From contig DKRV01000002.1 in NCBI GenBank assembly GCA_002472405.1, forward strand, positions 1 to 44,699: DNA of 44,699 nt, given 5' to 3'. Under the pieces are notes generated by a model, which was not told the origin of the DNA, did not search any database, and worked only from the letters and a program-made list of their open reading frames with translations. This document shows, piece by piece, positions 14,376 to 21,626 of the stretch. A program made the translations under genes and the position numbers. Position 1 is the first letter of the stretch. Every line of letters starts with the position of its first letter. This DNA is from Clostridiales bacterium UBA7273 (GTDB lineage: Bacteria > Bacillota > Clostridia > Oscillospirales > Oscillospiraceae).

Positions 14376-16331
14376 ATGGAAAAGAAAGATTACAGCCCTC
14401 TTTTTACCCCGTTTAAGATAGGCAAAATGGAGATCAAGAACCGCATAGTACTTTCTCCTATGGGCCACAACGCATCCCTCCCTTACGGAGCAAAGTCCGA
14501 CTGGGAGATCGATTACTTTGAAGAGCGCGCAAGAGGCGGCGTCGGCATGATAATCACCGGTTGCACTCCGCTCACCGAGAAGATCGCACAGGGCTCCCAC
14601 GAGGGAACCCTTGATAGCGACATCCCCATCCCCGCATACACCGACCTTGTCGAGAGAGTCCACCGCTGGGGCGCAAAGATCTGCCTCCAGATGACCCCGG
14701 GCACCGGCCGCAACGGCTACCCCAACGAGTTTGGCGACAAGCTCATCTCCTCCTGCGAGCAGCCCACCTTCTTCAAGCCCGATGTCCTCACCCGTGAGAT
14801 GACAAGGCAGGAGATCAAGGATCTTCAGGAGACGTTTAAGTACGCAGCAGGCGTTGCCCGCGACGCAGGCTTTGACGCTATCGAGATCCACGCCCACGCA
14901 GGCTACCTCATCGACCAGTTCATGTCCAAGGTGTTCAACCACCGCACCGATGAGTACGGCGGCTCTGCCGAGAACCGCACCCGCTTTGCCCGTGAGATGG
15001 TCGAGGCCGTCCGCTCCGTAGTCGGTCCGGACATGCCTATCCTGTTCCGCGTCGCTCTTGACCACGGCTGGGAAGGCGGCCGTACCTTCGAAGAGTCCAA
15101 GGAGCTCGTCGAGTGGCTTCAGAAGTGCAGCATCGACGCATTTGACGTTGACGCAGGCTCCTACGAGCGCCTTGACTACATCTTCCCGCCCTCTTACCAG
15201 GGCCCTGCCTGCATGAGCTATGTCTGTGACTTTGCAAGAGAGAACATCTCCAAGCCCATCCTTAATGGCGGCACTCATGACCCCGACACCGCACTTGATC
15301 TTATAACCTCCGGCAAGGCAGACTTCGCCATCCTCGGCCGTGCGCTCATCGCCGACCCCGATATCCCCAACAAGCTGCTTGCAGGCCACCGCGAGGATGT
15401 ACGTCCCTGCCTGCGCTGCAACGAGGACTGCATCGGCCGTATCTGGAACCGCCGTACCAAAATCTCCTGCTCTGTCAACACCCAGGTAGGCGAGGAGAGA
15501 GCGTTCAAGATCGAAAAGACCAACGACCCCAAGAACATCGTTATCATCGGTGCAGGCCCCTCCGGCCTTGAAGCTGCCCGTGTTGCCGCACTCAAGGGTC
15601 ACAAGGTCACCATATACGAAAAGGACGGCCACCTTGGCGGCACCGCCCGTGTCATTGCGACATCTTCGTTTAAAAACTACATCCGCGCCCTGTTCGAGTA
15701 CTATGCAGTACAGATGGATAAGCTCGGCGTCGAGATCCACCTGAACACCGAGATCAAGGCCGACGACCCCGTCCTCGAGGCTGCCGACTGGATCTTTGTC
15801 AGCACCGGCACCGTTCCCGTGTGCCCACCGATCCCCGGCCTTGACGGCAAGAACGTTTTCAATATGTACGAGGTACATAAGGATCACGGCCTTGTCAAGG
15901 GCGACAACATCGTCATCTGCGGCGGCGGCGAGTCCGGCTGCGACGGCGGCTATGAGCTGGCGCTCGACTACGGCAAGAACGTCACCATCGTTGAGATGGC
16001 AGACATCATGGCAAAGGACGCAATGTTCATCAACCGCGACTGCATCTGCGCAAAGATGACCAAGCTCGGCGTTCGCCTGATGACCAAGACCAAGGTGCTC
16101 AGCGTCGACGAAAACGGCGTCACCGTCGAGAAGGAAGACGGCAGCACCGAGTATCTCCCCGCAGACACCGTCATCAACGCTCTCGGCATGAAGCCCAGAA
16201 CAGAGCTTGTTGACGCACTCAAGGCAAAGTACTACACCAAGACCATCGCCATGGGCGACAGCGTGAAGATGGGCAAGATAGGCACTGCGGTACGCAGCGG
16301 CTTCTTTGCGGCAATGAGCATCGATCGCTGA
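14376..16331 (+). CDS. Old Yellow Enzyme-type NADH:flavin oxidoreductase / enoate reductase (FMN, 4Fe-4S, FAD)
   Basis: 651 aa, the length and three-part layout of 2,4-dienoyl-CoA reductase, BaiCD/BaiH and flavone/daidzein-type enoate reductases. The N-terminal FMN TIM barrel (about 1-335) shows HAHAGYLIDQF (172-182) and the NHRTDEYGGSAENRTRF segment. The cluster cysteines are C345, C348, C352 and C365 (CX2CX3CX12C). The C-terminal dinucleotide half begins with VIIGAGPSGLEAA (about 389-401), and a second nucleotide fold GGGESGCDGG follows. It reduces an activated C=C bond using NAD(P)H through FAD and the cluster. AAAGGAG is upstream of the ATG. The operon context (transporter, two SDRs, two DUF3237 proteins) favours a xenobiotic, plant phenolic or steroid/bile-type substrate, but this is inference. 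Confidence 0.92.
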   Translation: MEKKDYSPLFTPFKIGKMEIKNRIVLSPMGHNASLPYGAKSDWEIDYFEERARGGVGMIITGCTPLTEKIAQGSHEGTLDSDIPIPAYTDLVERVHRWGAKICLQMTPGTGRNGYPNEFGDKLISSCEQPTFFKPDVLTREMTRQEIKDLQETFKYAAGVARDAGFDAIEIHAHAGYLIDQFMSKVFNHRTDEYGGSAENRTRFAREMVEAVRSVVGPDMPILFRVALDHGWEGGRTFEESKELVEWLQKCSIDAFDVDAGSYERLDYIFPPSYQGPACMSYVCDFARENISKPILNGGTHDPDTALDLITSGKADFAILGRALIADPDIPNKLLAGHREDVRPCLRCNEDCIGRIWNRRTKISCSVNTQVGEERAFKIEKTNDPKNIVIIGAGPSGLEAARVAALKGHKVTIYEKDGHLGGTARVIATSSFKNYIRALFEYYAVQMDKLGVEIHLNTEIKADDPVLEAADWIFVSTGTVPVCPPIPGLDGKNVFNMYEVHKDHGLVKGDNIVICGGGESGCDGGYELALDYGKNVTIVEMADIMAKDAMFINRDCICAKMTKLGVRLMTKTKVLSVDENGVTVEKEDGSTEYLPADTVINALGMKPRTELVDALKAKYYTKTIAMGDSVKMGKIGTAVRSGFFAAMSIDR

Positions 16332-16342
16332 ATATGAAACTG

Positions 16343-16371
16343 TTGTCCATGCCGGCTTCCGGCATGGACAA
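16343..16371 (+). promoter_or_regulatory. Strong intercistronic hairpin
   Basis: TTGTCCATGCCGG pairs perfectly with CCGGCATGGACAA around CTT (13 bp). The T-rich tail of a terminator is missing. It separates the reductase gene from the DUF3237 pair and may protect mRNA ends or set different transcript levels. Confidence 0.7.
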
Positions 16372-16397
16372 ATCAAAAGAAAGGAGCAGAAATCGTT

Positions 16398-16886
16398 ATG
16401 AGAGATCTCATCCCTTATGAATTAGAGTACCTTTTCTCCTACGCAGCAGACTGCGACCCCAATTTTGAAGTCTACGACCCCTCGATCTTCGGCGGCTTCC
16501 GCCTTACAGGCTACATCGTAGGCGGCTGGGTAAAGGGCGACAAGATAAACGGCAAGCTCAAGCCCTTCGGCGGCGACTGGTGCCACGGCACACCCAACGG
16601 CACGCAGAATGTCAATGTCCGCGCAACCATCGAGACCGATGACGGTGCAAAGATCTACATGCCCTATCAGGGCAGAAACGACATCGGCGGCTACGAGGAT
16701 GTTCTTAAATATAAGAAGTTTATCTTCCCCGAGCAGGTGCGCAATGCGATACATTATCAGCTCGAGACCGACGATCCCCGCTACGAATGGCTCAATCACA
16801 CCTTCTGCATCGGCTTCGGCGTTGCAAAATTCACCGACCCCGTTGTCGTGCGCTACGATGTTTACGCCGTTCGCACCAAGAAGTGA
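16398..16886 (+). CDS. DUF3237-family protein, first of a tandem pair
   Basis: 162 aa, no membrane segment. The pattern GGFRLTGYIVGGWVKGDKING...GGDWCHGTPNGTQNVNVRATIE...DDGAKIYMPYQGR matches what I recall of the DUF3237 (UPF0311) family: a GGxxxG start, the GGxDW motif (GGDW at about 58), and tDDGaxIyv near the middle. The C-terminal YEWLNHTFCIGFG fits the family's final strands. A small beta-barrel is expected; no biochemical role is established for the family as far as I know. It has a good ribosome site and lies within the reductive operon, 15 bases before its paralog. It could bind or isomerise the operon's substrate. Confidence 0.8.
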   Translation: MRDLIPYELEYLFSYAADCDPNFEVYDPSIFGGFRLTGYIVGGWVKGDKINGKLKPFGGDWCHGTPNGTQNVNVRATIETDDGAKIYMPYQGRNDIGGYEDVLKYKKFIFPEQVRNAIHYQLETDDPRYEWLNHTFCIGFGVAKFTDPVVVRYDVYAVRTKK

Positions 16887-16901
16887 GAAAGGAGATAAAA
16901 C

Positions 16902-17387
16902 ATGGCTAACGATTTGAACAAGACCCGTATCGACCATCTTTTTTCCGCTGATATCGACCTTGAGTGCTGGGGCTTTTACCCCTCTGTCGGCGGCGGTGTT
17001 CGTGTAAACTCCGTTCCCAAGTCCGGCGAAGTGTTCACCCAGACCGAGATCATCGGCGAGGTTGTCCCCGGCGGCGAGGTCACGCAGCTTCTGCGCTACA
17101 ACGGCGTTTTTGAGCTCGACGGCCGCATAACATTAAAGCTCAATGACGGCACTCTGGTCTATGTGCCCTACACCGGCAAGGCCGATTTCTGCACTGTCGA
17201 CGAGATAAAGGAGTTTGCAGCAGGTAATATCGAAAAGGGCGTTGATGTCTATTTTGCAAGCCCCATCGAGTCAACAGACCCCAAGCTTGACAAGATGTTC
17301 GTTTTTGCAGTCGGCAAGCTCGATAACGCAAAGAAGCCCGGCAAGCTCATGCTCGACATTTACGAGTATGAGTGTCTGCCCCTGTAA
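16902..17387 (+). CDS. Divergent DUF3237-like paralog, second of the pair
   Basis: 161 aa. It aligns by eye to the preceding gene: GGGVRVNS...GEVVPGG...YNGVFELDGRITLKLNDGTLVYVPYTGK..., then SPIESTDPKLDKMFVFAVG. The first copy's GGDW is replaced by GGEVT, so a putative key Trp/Asp pair is lost. Such a pair may form a heteromer with one active and one structural subunit, or the two may handle different intermediates. GGAGA precedes the ATG. The 3' end lies 17 bases before the next gene's start. Confidence 0.72.
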   Translation: MANDLNKTRIDHLFSADIDLECWGFYPSVGGGVRVNSVPKSGEVFTQTEIIGEVVPGGEVTQLLRYNGVFELDGRITLKLNDGTLVYVPYTGKADFCTVDEIKEFAAGNIEKGVDVYFASPIESTDPKLDKMFVFAVGKLDNAKKPGKLMLDIYEYECLPL

Positions 17388-17404
17388 GGCAAAGGAGGTA
17401 CGAT

Positions 17405-18160
17405 GTGTTTGATCTTCATGGTAGAGTAGCAGTCATCACCGGCGCATCTAGCGGCCTTGGCCGTCAGTTTGCGCTCGCACTGGCAGGTCAGGGCGCAGAT
17501 ATCGTCCTGCTTGCACGCCGCATGGAAAAGCTCGATGCGGTCGCACAGGAGGTAAGGACAAAGGGCGTTAAGTGCCTGCCCGTCAAGTGCGACATCTGCG
17601 AGCTTGACGATATAAAGGCAGCCGTCAAGGCCACTATCGACGAGTTCGGCAAGGTCGATATCCTCGTCAACAATGCAGGCGGCGGCCCGTTCTATCCCAT
17701 CACCGAGACTCCCGATGATTTCTGGCAGCACGGTCTTGACCTTGAGCTCACCGGCGTGTTCCGCTGCATCCGCGAGTTCGGCAAGGAAATGATCAAAGCC
17801 GGCTACGGCCGCATCATCAATAACGCATCTCTGTTCGGCCGCATCGGCACGGGCGAGATCGCCATCTCCAACTACTGTGCAGTCAAGGGCGGCGTTGTAA
17901 ACCTCACTCGCGAGGTCGCCTGCGAGCTTTGCAAGCACGGCATCACCTGCAACTGCGTGTGCCCGGGCTTCTTCCCCTCGGAATCCAACAGCCCCGAGGC
18001 AATGGAAATGCTCGGACCGTGGATAAATTCTCGCGTGCCCATGGGCAGAGCCGGCGTTGACGGCGAGCTAGACAGCACGATAATTTATCTGGCAGCGGAC
18101 GAGTCGTCGTATGTAAACGGCGCGATCGTGTCCTGCGACGGCGGCTGGACCTGCTGCTGA
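17405..18160 (+). CDS. Short-chain dehydrogenase/reductase (classical SDR), first copy
   Basis: 251 aa from a GTG start at 17405. AAAGGAGG lies 6 bases upstream, and MFDLHGRVAVITGAS fits the usual SDR start; the ATG at 17403 is out of frame. The cofactor motif is TGASSGLG (12-19), followed by NNAG (about 89-92). The catalytic set is Asn/Ser (NNAS, S142), Y157 and K161 (YCAVK). It oxidises or reduces a secondary alcohol/ketone with NAD(P). In bile- and flavonoid-type pathways such SDRs act on the ring hydroxyl next to the C=C bond reduced by the OYE partner. Confidence 0.9.
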   Translation: MFDLHGRVAVITGASSGLGRQFALALAGQGADIVLLARRMEKLDAVAQEVRTKGVKCLPVKCDICELDDIKAAVKATIDEFGKVDILVNNAGGGPFYPITETPDDFWQHGLDLELTGVFRCIREFGKEMIKAGYGRIINNASLFGRIGTGEIAISNYCAVKGGVVNLTREVACELCKHGITCNCVCPGFFPSESNSPEAMEMLGPWINSRVPMGRAGVDGELDSTIIYLAADESSYVNGAIVSCDGGWTCC

Positions 18161-18190
18161 TAACAAGTTAAATTCAGAAAGGATATAATC

Positions 18191-18988
18191 ATGGATCTTA
18201 AGCTTAAAGATAAAGTCGTTCTCATTAACGGCGCAACCGGCGGCATCGGCAGAGCAGTGTGCTTTGCACTCAAGGCAGAGGGCGCAAAGATAGCTCTCTC
18301 CGGCCGTGACGCAGATAAGGTCGCAAAGCTCGCAGCTGAGCTCGAGCTCGGCCCCGACAGACTGTGGACAAATGTTGCCGATGTAACTTGCGAAGAGCAG
18401 GTCAAGGCATTCGTTGACGGCGCACTCGCTCACTTCGGCCACATTGACTCCGTCGTTCCCAACGCCGGCTACGAAGGCAAGTGGGAGTTTAATAATCAGA
18501 TGAGCAAGGAAAACTTTGAAAAGGTCTTCAGCATCAATGTCCTTGGTGTGATGTACATGCTCAAGTACGGCGGCGATGTTCTTGCAAAGCAGGGTCACGG
18601 CTCCATCGTCATCACCTCGTCCATTGGCGGCGTTGTCGGCAGCCCCGGCATGGCCATCTACTGCGCATCCAAGCACGCAGTCCAGGGACTTATGAAGTCC
18701 GCTGCCCGTGAGCTCGGCCCCCAGGGCGTCAATGTCAACAGCGTTAACCCCGACGGTGTCGACACCGACATGCTCGCTCGCATCGGCAAAAACGCACTTA
18801 GCGACGCGATGAGCCCCGAGGAGCGCTACGCAGCTCTCGTTTCCGGCACCTACGATAAGCGCGCCGCGACTCCCGAAGAGGTCGCATACCTCATCCTGTA
18901 CTACATCTCCCCGTGGGCATCCCACATTTTCGGCACCAAGACTGTTATCGACGGTGCAAACGGCGACGGCGAGACCGTAAGACCGTAA
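18191..18988 (+). CDS. Short-chain dehydrogenase/reductase (classical SDR), second copy
   Basis: 265 aa. The motif at the cofactor site is NGATGGIG (about 13-20), then PNAG (90-93) with Pro in place of the usual first Asn. The catalytic residues are S143/S144, Y157 and K161 (YCASK). AAAGGAT lies upstream of the ATG, 30 bases after the previous stop. It is only moderately similar to the first SDR, so it probably acts on a different position, the opposite stereochemistry, or in the reverse direction. It is the last intact gene of the operon; a terminator follows at 19116. Confidence 0.9.
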   Translation: MDLKLKDKVVLINGATGGIGRAVCFALKAEGAKIALSGRDADKVAKLAAELELGPDRLWTNVADVTCEEQVKAFVDGALAHFGHIDSVVPNAGYEGKWEFNNQMSKENFEKVFSINVLGVMYMLKYGGDVLAKQGHGSIVITSSIGGVVGSPGMAIYCASKHAVQGLMKSAARELGPQGVNVNSVNPDGVDTDMLARIGKNALSDAMSPEERYAALVSGTYDKRAATPEEVAYLILYYISPWASHIFGTKTVIDGANGDGETVRP

Positions 18989-19115
18989 TTATCTGTATAC
19001 ATTTCTTCTTTCAGATCAGATGTAATTTTCTCAGCTCCACCCTCCCCAAACCGAGGGGCCCTTCCTCCCCTCAAACGCCGTCGGGTGCATACGTCGGCAG
19101 TGATCCCCTAAAAGC

Positions 19116-19156
19116 GTACCGGCATCGATTTTCGATGTCGGTATGTTTTTGCTTCT
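19116..19156 (+). terminator. Terminator of the reductive operon
   Basis: GTACCGGCATCGA pairs with TCGATGTCGGTAT, a stem with one G-T step, followed by GTTTTTGCTTCTTTTT. It lies about 130 bases after the last SDR gene. Confidence 0.75.
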
Positions 19157-19210
19157 TTTTGGCGATAGCTGTTGTATAATGGTGGCATAGACAAAAAAGG
19201 AGAGAGCAAA

Positions 19211-19407
19211 ATGACATACAAGGAAGTGCTGGAGCAGGCGCGGTCATGATTTGCCGCCCCGTGCTCGTGAGCTACTACGGCGGCGGCACGGAAGTCATAA
19301 GAGTTTACATCCAAAAGCTCAAGGACGAGTTCTCCGACGCAATGTATATGTGCGGTACCCGCAAGGTGTCTGACATAGACGCCAACATGATAAGACTCAC
19401 AAAATAA
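19211..19407 (+). pseudogene. Internally deleted FMN-dependent alpha-hydroxyacid oxidase remnant
   Basis: A ribosome site (AAGGAGAG) and ATG at 19211 give MTYKEVLEQARS and then a stop. In a different frame the DNA continues as RPVLVSYYGGGTEVIRVYIQ and ...MYMCGTRKVSDIDANMIRLTK, ending in TAA at 19405-19407. These two pieces match, from memory, the very beginning and the very end of the roughly 340-aa alpha-hydroxyacid oxidase (lactate oxidase-like) proteins of Clostridia. About 280 codons have been lost with a change of frame near 19243-19250. A TATAAT at 19175-19180 suggests the promoter remains. Confidence 0.72.
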
Positions 19408-19592
19408 AAAAAGAAGCAGTCAATTAGCCGCCCGTTTTTTAATATTGTTTTTGCCTGACGGCAAAGATTTAATAACACCTCATCCGTCACCAAGGTGACA
19501 CCTTCCCCTCAAGCTACGCAGGGGAAGACAAAAGGCGGCGCAAGCACCGCCAATGAATAGTGAATAATTATGGTGTGCGGCTTTTGCCGCAC
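19408..19592. repeat. Repeat mosaic after the oxidase remnant
   Basis: It holds the module string AACACCTCATCCGTCACCAA, the CTTCCCCTCAAGCTACG hairpin (about 19501-19528), a GGCGG...CCGCC palindrome, AATGAATAGTGAATAATT, and GTGCGGCTTTTGCCGCAC (about 19573-19591). The same order occurs at 2319-2420. No gene is seen. Confidence 0.7.
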
Positions 19593-19949
19593 TTTTTTAG
19601 TGGCGTTTTTGCGCTGATACCGATACGGTTTTTGCGTCAGCACGATCGGGAGCTGCCGATGAAACCATAATGAAAGGGCGAGCATTGCTCGCCCCTACGA
19701 CTATAGATTTTAGTATCAGCAAAACCGATACATATGACAATAATGTAGCGCCTGCGGCGCGAATATAATAACACCTCATCTGCCGCAAGCGGCATCTTCC
19801 CCTCAAGCTACGTAAGGGGAAGACAGTGGGGTACGGTGCAAAATTCGACACCGTACTACCGGGTTGCGTAGCAGTCACGGTTTATTCCATTGTTCCGAAC
19901 CGGGCTACCGCAAAAACAGTATCCGTAGGTGCGTCAAATCGCCACTAAA
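19593..19949. repeat. MITE/REP-like element, AGTGGCG class (about 357 bp)
   Basis: The ends are TTTTTTAGTGGCG (left) and CGCCACTAAAG (right). The interior contains GGGCGAGCATTGCTCGCCC, the ACTATAGATTTTAGTATC module that is found inverted at 2127-2175, and a CTTCCCCTCAAGCTACGTAAG hairpin at 19796-19822. Its right end overlaps the stop codon of the 50-aa gene at 19945. Confidence 0.78.
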
Positions 19950-20097
19950 GAGAAACGTTGCGCTGGTAGGAGTTATAGACCTTATTGAGGATCGGGCGCA
20001 CGCCGTAGTACAGCAGCTTGTTATCGAGATTGAACCAGTATATGAGCATGCTCAGGGGAACGACGCTCAGCGCGCCGATAAGAAGCTTCTTTTTCAT
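19945..20097 (-). CDS. 50-aa membrane protein downstream of the dehydratase genes
   Basis: Short gene encoding MKKKLLIGALSVVPLSMLIY followed by WFNLDNKLLYYGVRPILNK and NSYQRNVSL. It has a charged start, one membrane segment (about 5-22) and a basic, Tyr-rich tail. GAAGGAT lies 9 to 10 bases upstream of the ATG, and only 5 bases separate it from the stop of the dehydratase subunit gene, so it is probably co-transcribed. The stop TAG falls in the TTTAGTGGCG end of a repeat element, so the original C-terminus may have been longer. No family is known to me. Confidence 0.6.
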   Translation of the reverse strand: MKKKLLIGALSVVPLSMLIYWFNLDNKLLYYGVRPILNKVYNSYQRNVSL

Positions 20098-20102
20098 TTC
20101 GT

Positions 20103-21626
20103 TTACCATCCTTCGTAATCGTCAAAGTCCACAAGGCTTTCGTCGAGCGGCTCTTCCTGCATGACGGCGGTCATGTATTCGGAAAACTGCCTGCGCATCT
20201 CGTTGCGGCTTATGGTGCGGTGGTCGAACATATCGTTCTGCACCCAGACGAGGTGCTTATTTTTATCCTTGGCCTGATCGTTCACGACGCCTGCAAGACC
20301 CATCGCGCCCTTGCAGGTGATGTCGTCATACACGAGCACCATGTCGCAGTTGAATTTCTCGGCCTCGTCCCAGACCTCGAGCAGATGCTGATATCCGCCG
20401 GTGAGGTGGCGGCGCATGACGCCGCGCTCGTAGTTGTGCGCGATGCCAAGCAGCGCATCATCGAGATCATCCTCGGAGATGATGACGTTGCCGGAGAACA
20501 TGTCCATCTGCGCCGGGACAAGCACGCCCCAGCAGTTGTAGGCCCAGGTGTTGAAATCGACGAAGTAGCAGCCGGGTCCGCCCCAGGTAATCATGCGGTG
20601 GCGCGCCTTGTCGAAGCTGACGGTTTTGTTTTTGTACGCCTTTTCGGCGACCTTGAGCGCTTTCTTCGCGGCCTTGTCGATATACGGCATGCTGCCGCCG
20701 GAGAAGGTGAAGTAGAATGCGTGGAACAGCGGCGAGATTACGTTGCCGAAGGCCGTGTACGGCGTTTTCGCGTACTCCCAGACCTCGAACTCGTTGCGAA
20801 CCTCTTTGTTGTGCTGCTTCATGACCTTGAAAAACGCCTTCTCGTCGAACTTCTCGCCCGTCGTGTCCTCGATGAATTTTATGACCTCTTTCATCTGCGC
20901 AAGGGCGTATCTGTCGGTGGACTCATCCTCCCAGCGCATGGGTATGCCGGCGACGGTCGTGGGGATTTTTATTCTGCGCTCGATGAGCTGGCTGTTCATG
21001 GTAGAGGAGTCGCAGGGCATGTTGTTCGTGATAAGGCACGCGCCGACCTCGGGGTAGTCGTCGTTTATCGCAACGCCGGCGGCGTTTGCGCTCAGGCGGC
21101 AGGAGTCGGCAGGCAGGCCGACATTTTCCATGATGTCCATGTAAAACGGGGCGAGGTTCTGGTCCATGTATGTGCCCAGAAGTCCCTGCAAAACCTCAAG
21201 CGGCAGAGCCTTGAGATTGGGGAAGCCTGCGACGATCTCGGGGCACATGGTCTGCTCGAGCATGACGAATTTATCGGCAGCATCGGTGTCGCCGAAGCGG
21301 CGGTCGCCGATCATGCTGTCGGCGAGCATGCCGGTCGTGCCCTTCATGATAGCGTGCATTTGTATGTGCGCGGTTCTCAGCGCCGGGCCGCGCAGACCGG
21401 CGGTGCATTTATCGGTCATGTGCAGCGCGCCGATGTAGCCGCCGAACCAGCGGTACTCGAACAGTCCCTTGACTATGCGCACGGGGGACTTGGCCGCAAA
21501 CTGCGCCAGGATGCCGAGGTTGACCACCCACTGGAGATAGTCATAGAAGGTGTCCTTCAGGCCGCGCCACTCGCGGTGCTTTGCGATGCCGCTGCCCTTG
21601 TAAAAGCGTTTTCTCTCGTCTGCCAT
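20103..21626 (-). CDS. 2-hydroxyacyl-CoA dehydratase (HGD-D) family subunit, larger subunit
   Basis: 507 aa from the ATG at 21626, which shares TGATG with the upstream subunit gene; GGGAGGT lies 9 bases before it. The middle and C-terminal parts show the pattern of the 2-hydroxyglutaryl-CoA dehydratase / benzoyl-CoA reductase-like family, including CDSSTMNSQLIE, IPMRWEDES, GGPGCYFVDF and a C-terminal VLVYDDITCKGAMGL. These proteins hold a [4Fe-4S] cluster and dehydrate (R)-2-hydroxyacyl-CoA by a ketyl radical mechanism. It is longer than most such subunits. The ATP-dependent activator gene that this family needs is not in the window. The substrate is unknown. Confidence 0.8.
   Translation of the reverse strand: MADERKRFYKGSGIAKHREWRGLKDTFYDYLQWVVNLGILAQFAAKSPVRIVKGLFEYRWFGGYIGALHMTDKCTAGLRGPALRTAHIQMHAIMKGTTGMLADSMIGDRRFGDTDAADKFVMLEQTMCPEIVAGFPNLKALPLEVLQGLLGTYMDQNLAPFYMDIMENVGLPADSCRLSANAAGVAINDDYPEVGACLITNNMPCDSSTMNSQLIERRIKIPTTVAGIPMRWEDESTDRYALAQMKEVIKFIEDTTGEKFDEKAFFKVMKQHNKEVRNEFEVWEYAKTPYTAFGNVISPLFHAFYFTFSGGSMPYIDKAAKKALKVAEKAYKNKTVSFDKARHRMITWGGPGCYFVDFNTWAYNCWGVLVPAQMDMFSGNVIISEDDLDDALLGIAHNYERGVMRRHLTGGYQHLLEVWDEAEKFNCDMVLVYDDITCKGAMGLAGVVNDQAKDKNKHLVWVQNDMFDHRTISRNEMRRQFSEYMTAVMQEEPLDESLVDFDDYEGW

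Noticed and set aside
14337..16376. Long minus-strand open frame (679 codons) opposite the enoate reductase gene
   Set aside because: Mirror of a GC-rich gene; no recognisable motifs, while the plus strand has all expected cofactor motifs.
16398..16886. Assignment as a BaiE-like (SnoaL-fold) bile acid dehydratase based on size and operon context
   Set aside because: The sequence lacks SnoaL-type patterns and instead shows the GGDW and DDGAKIY features of DUF3237.
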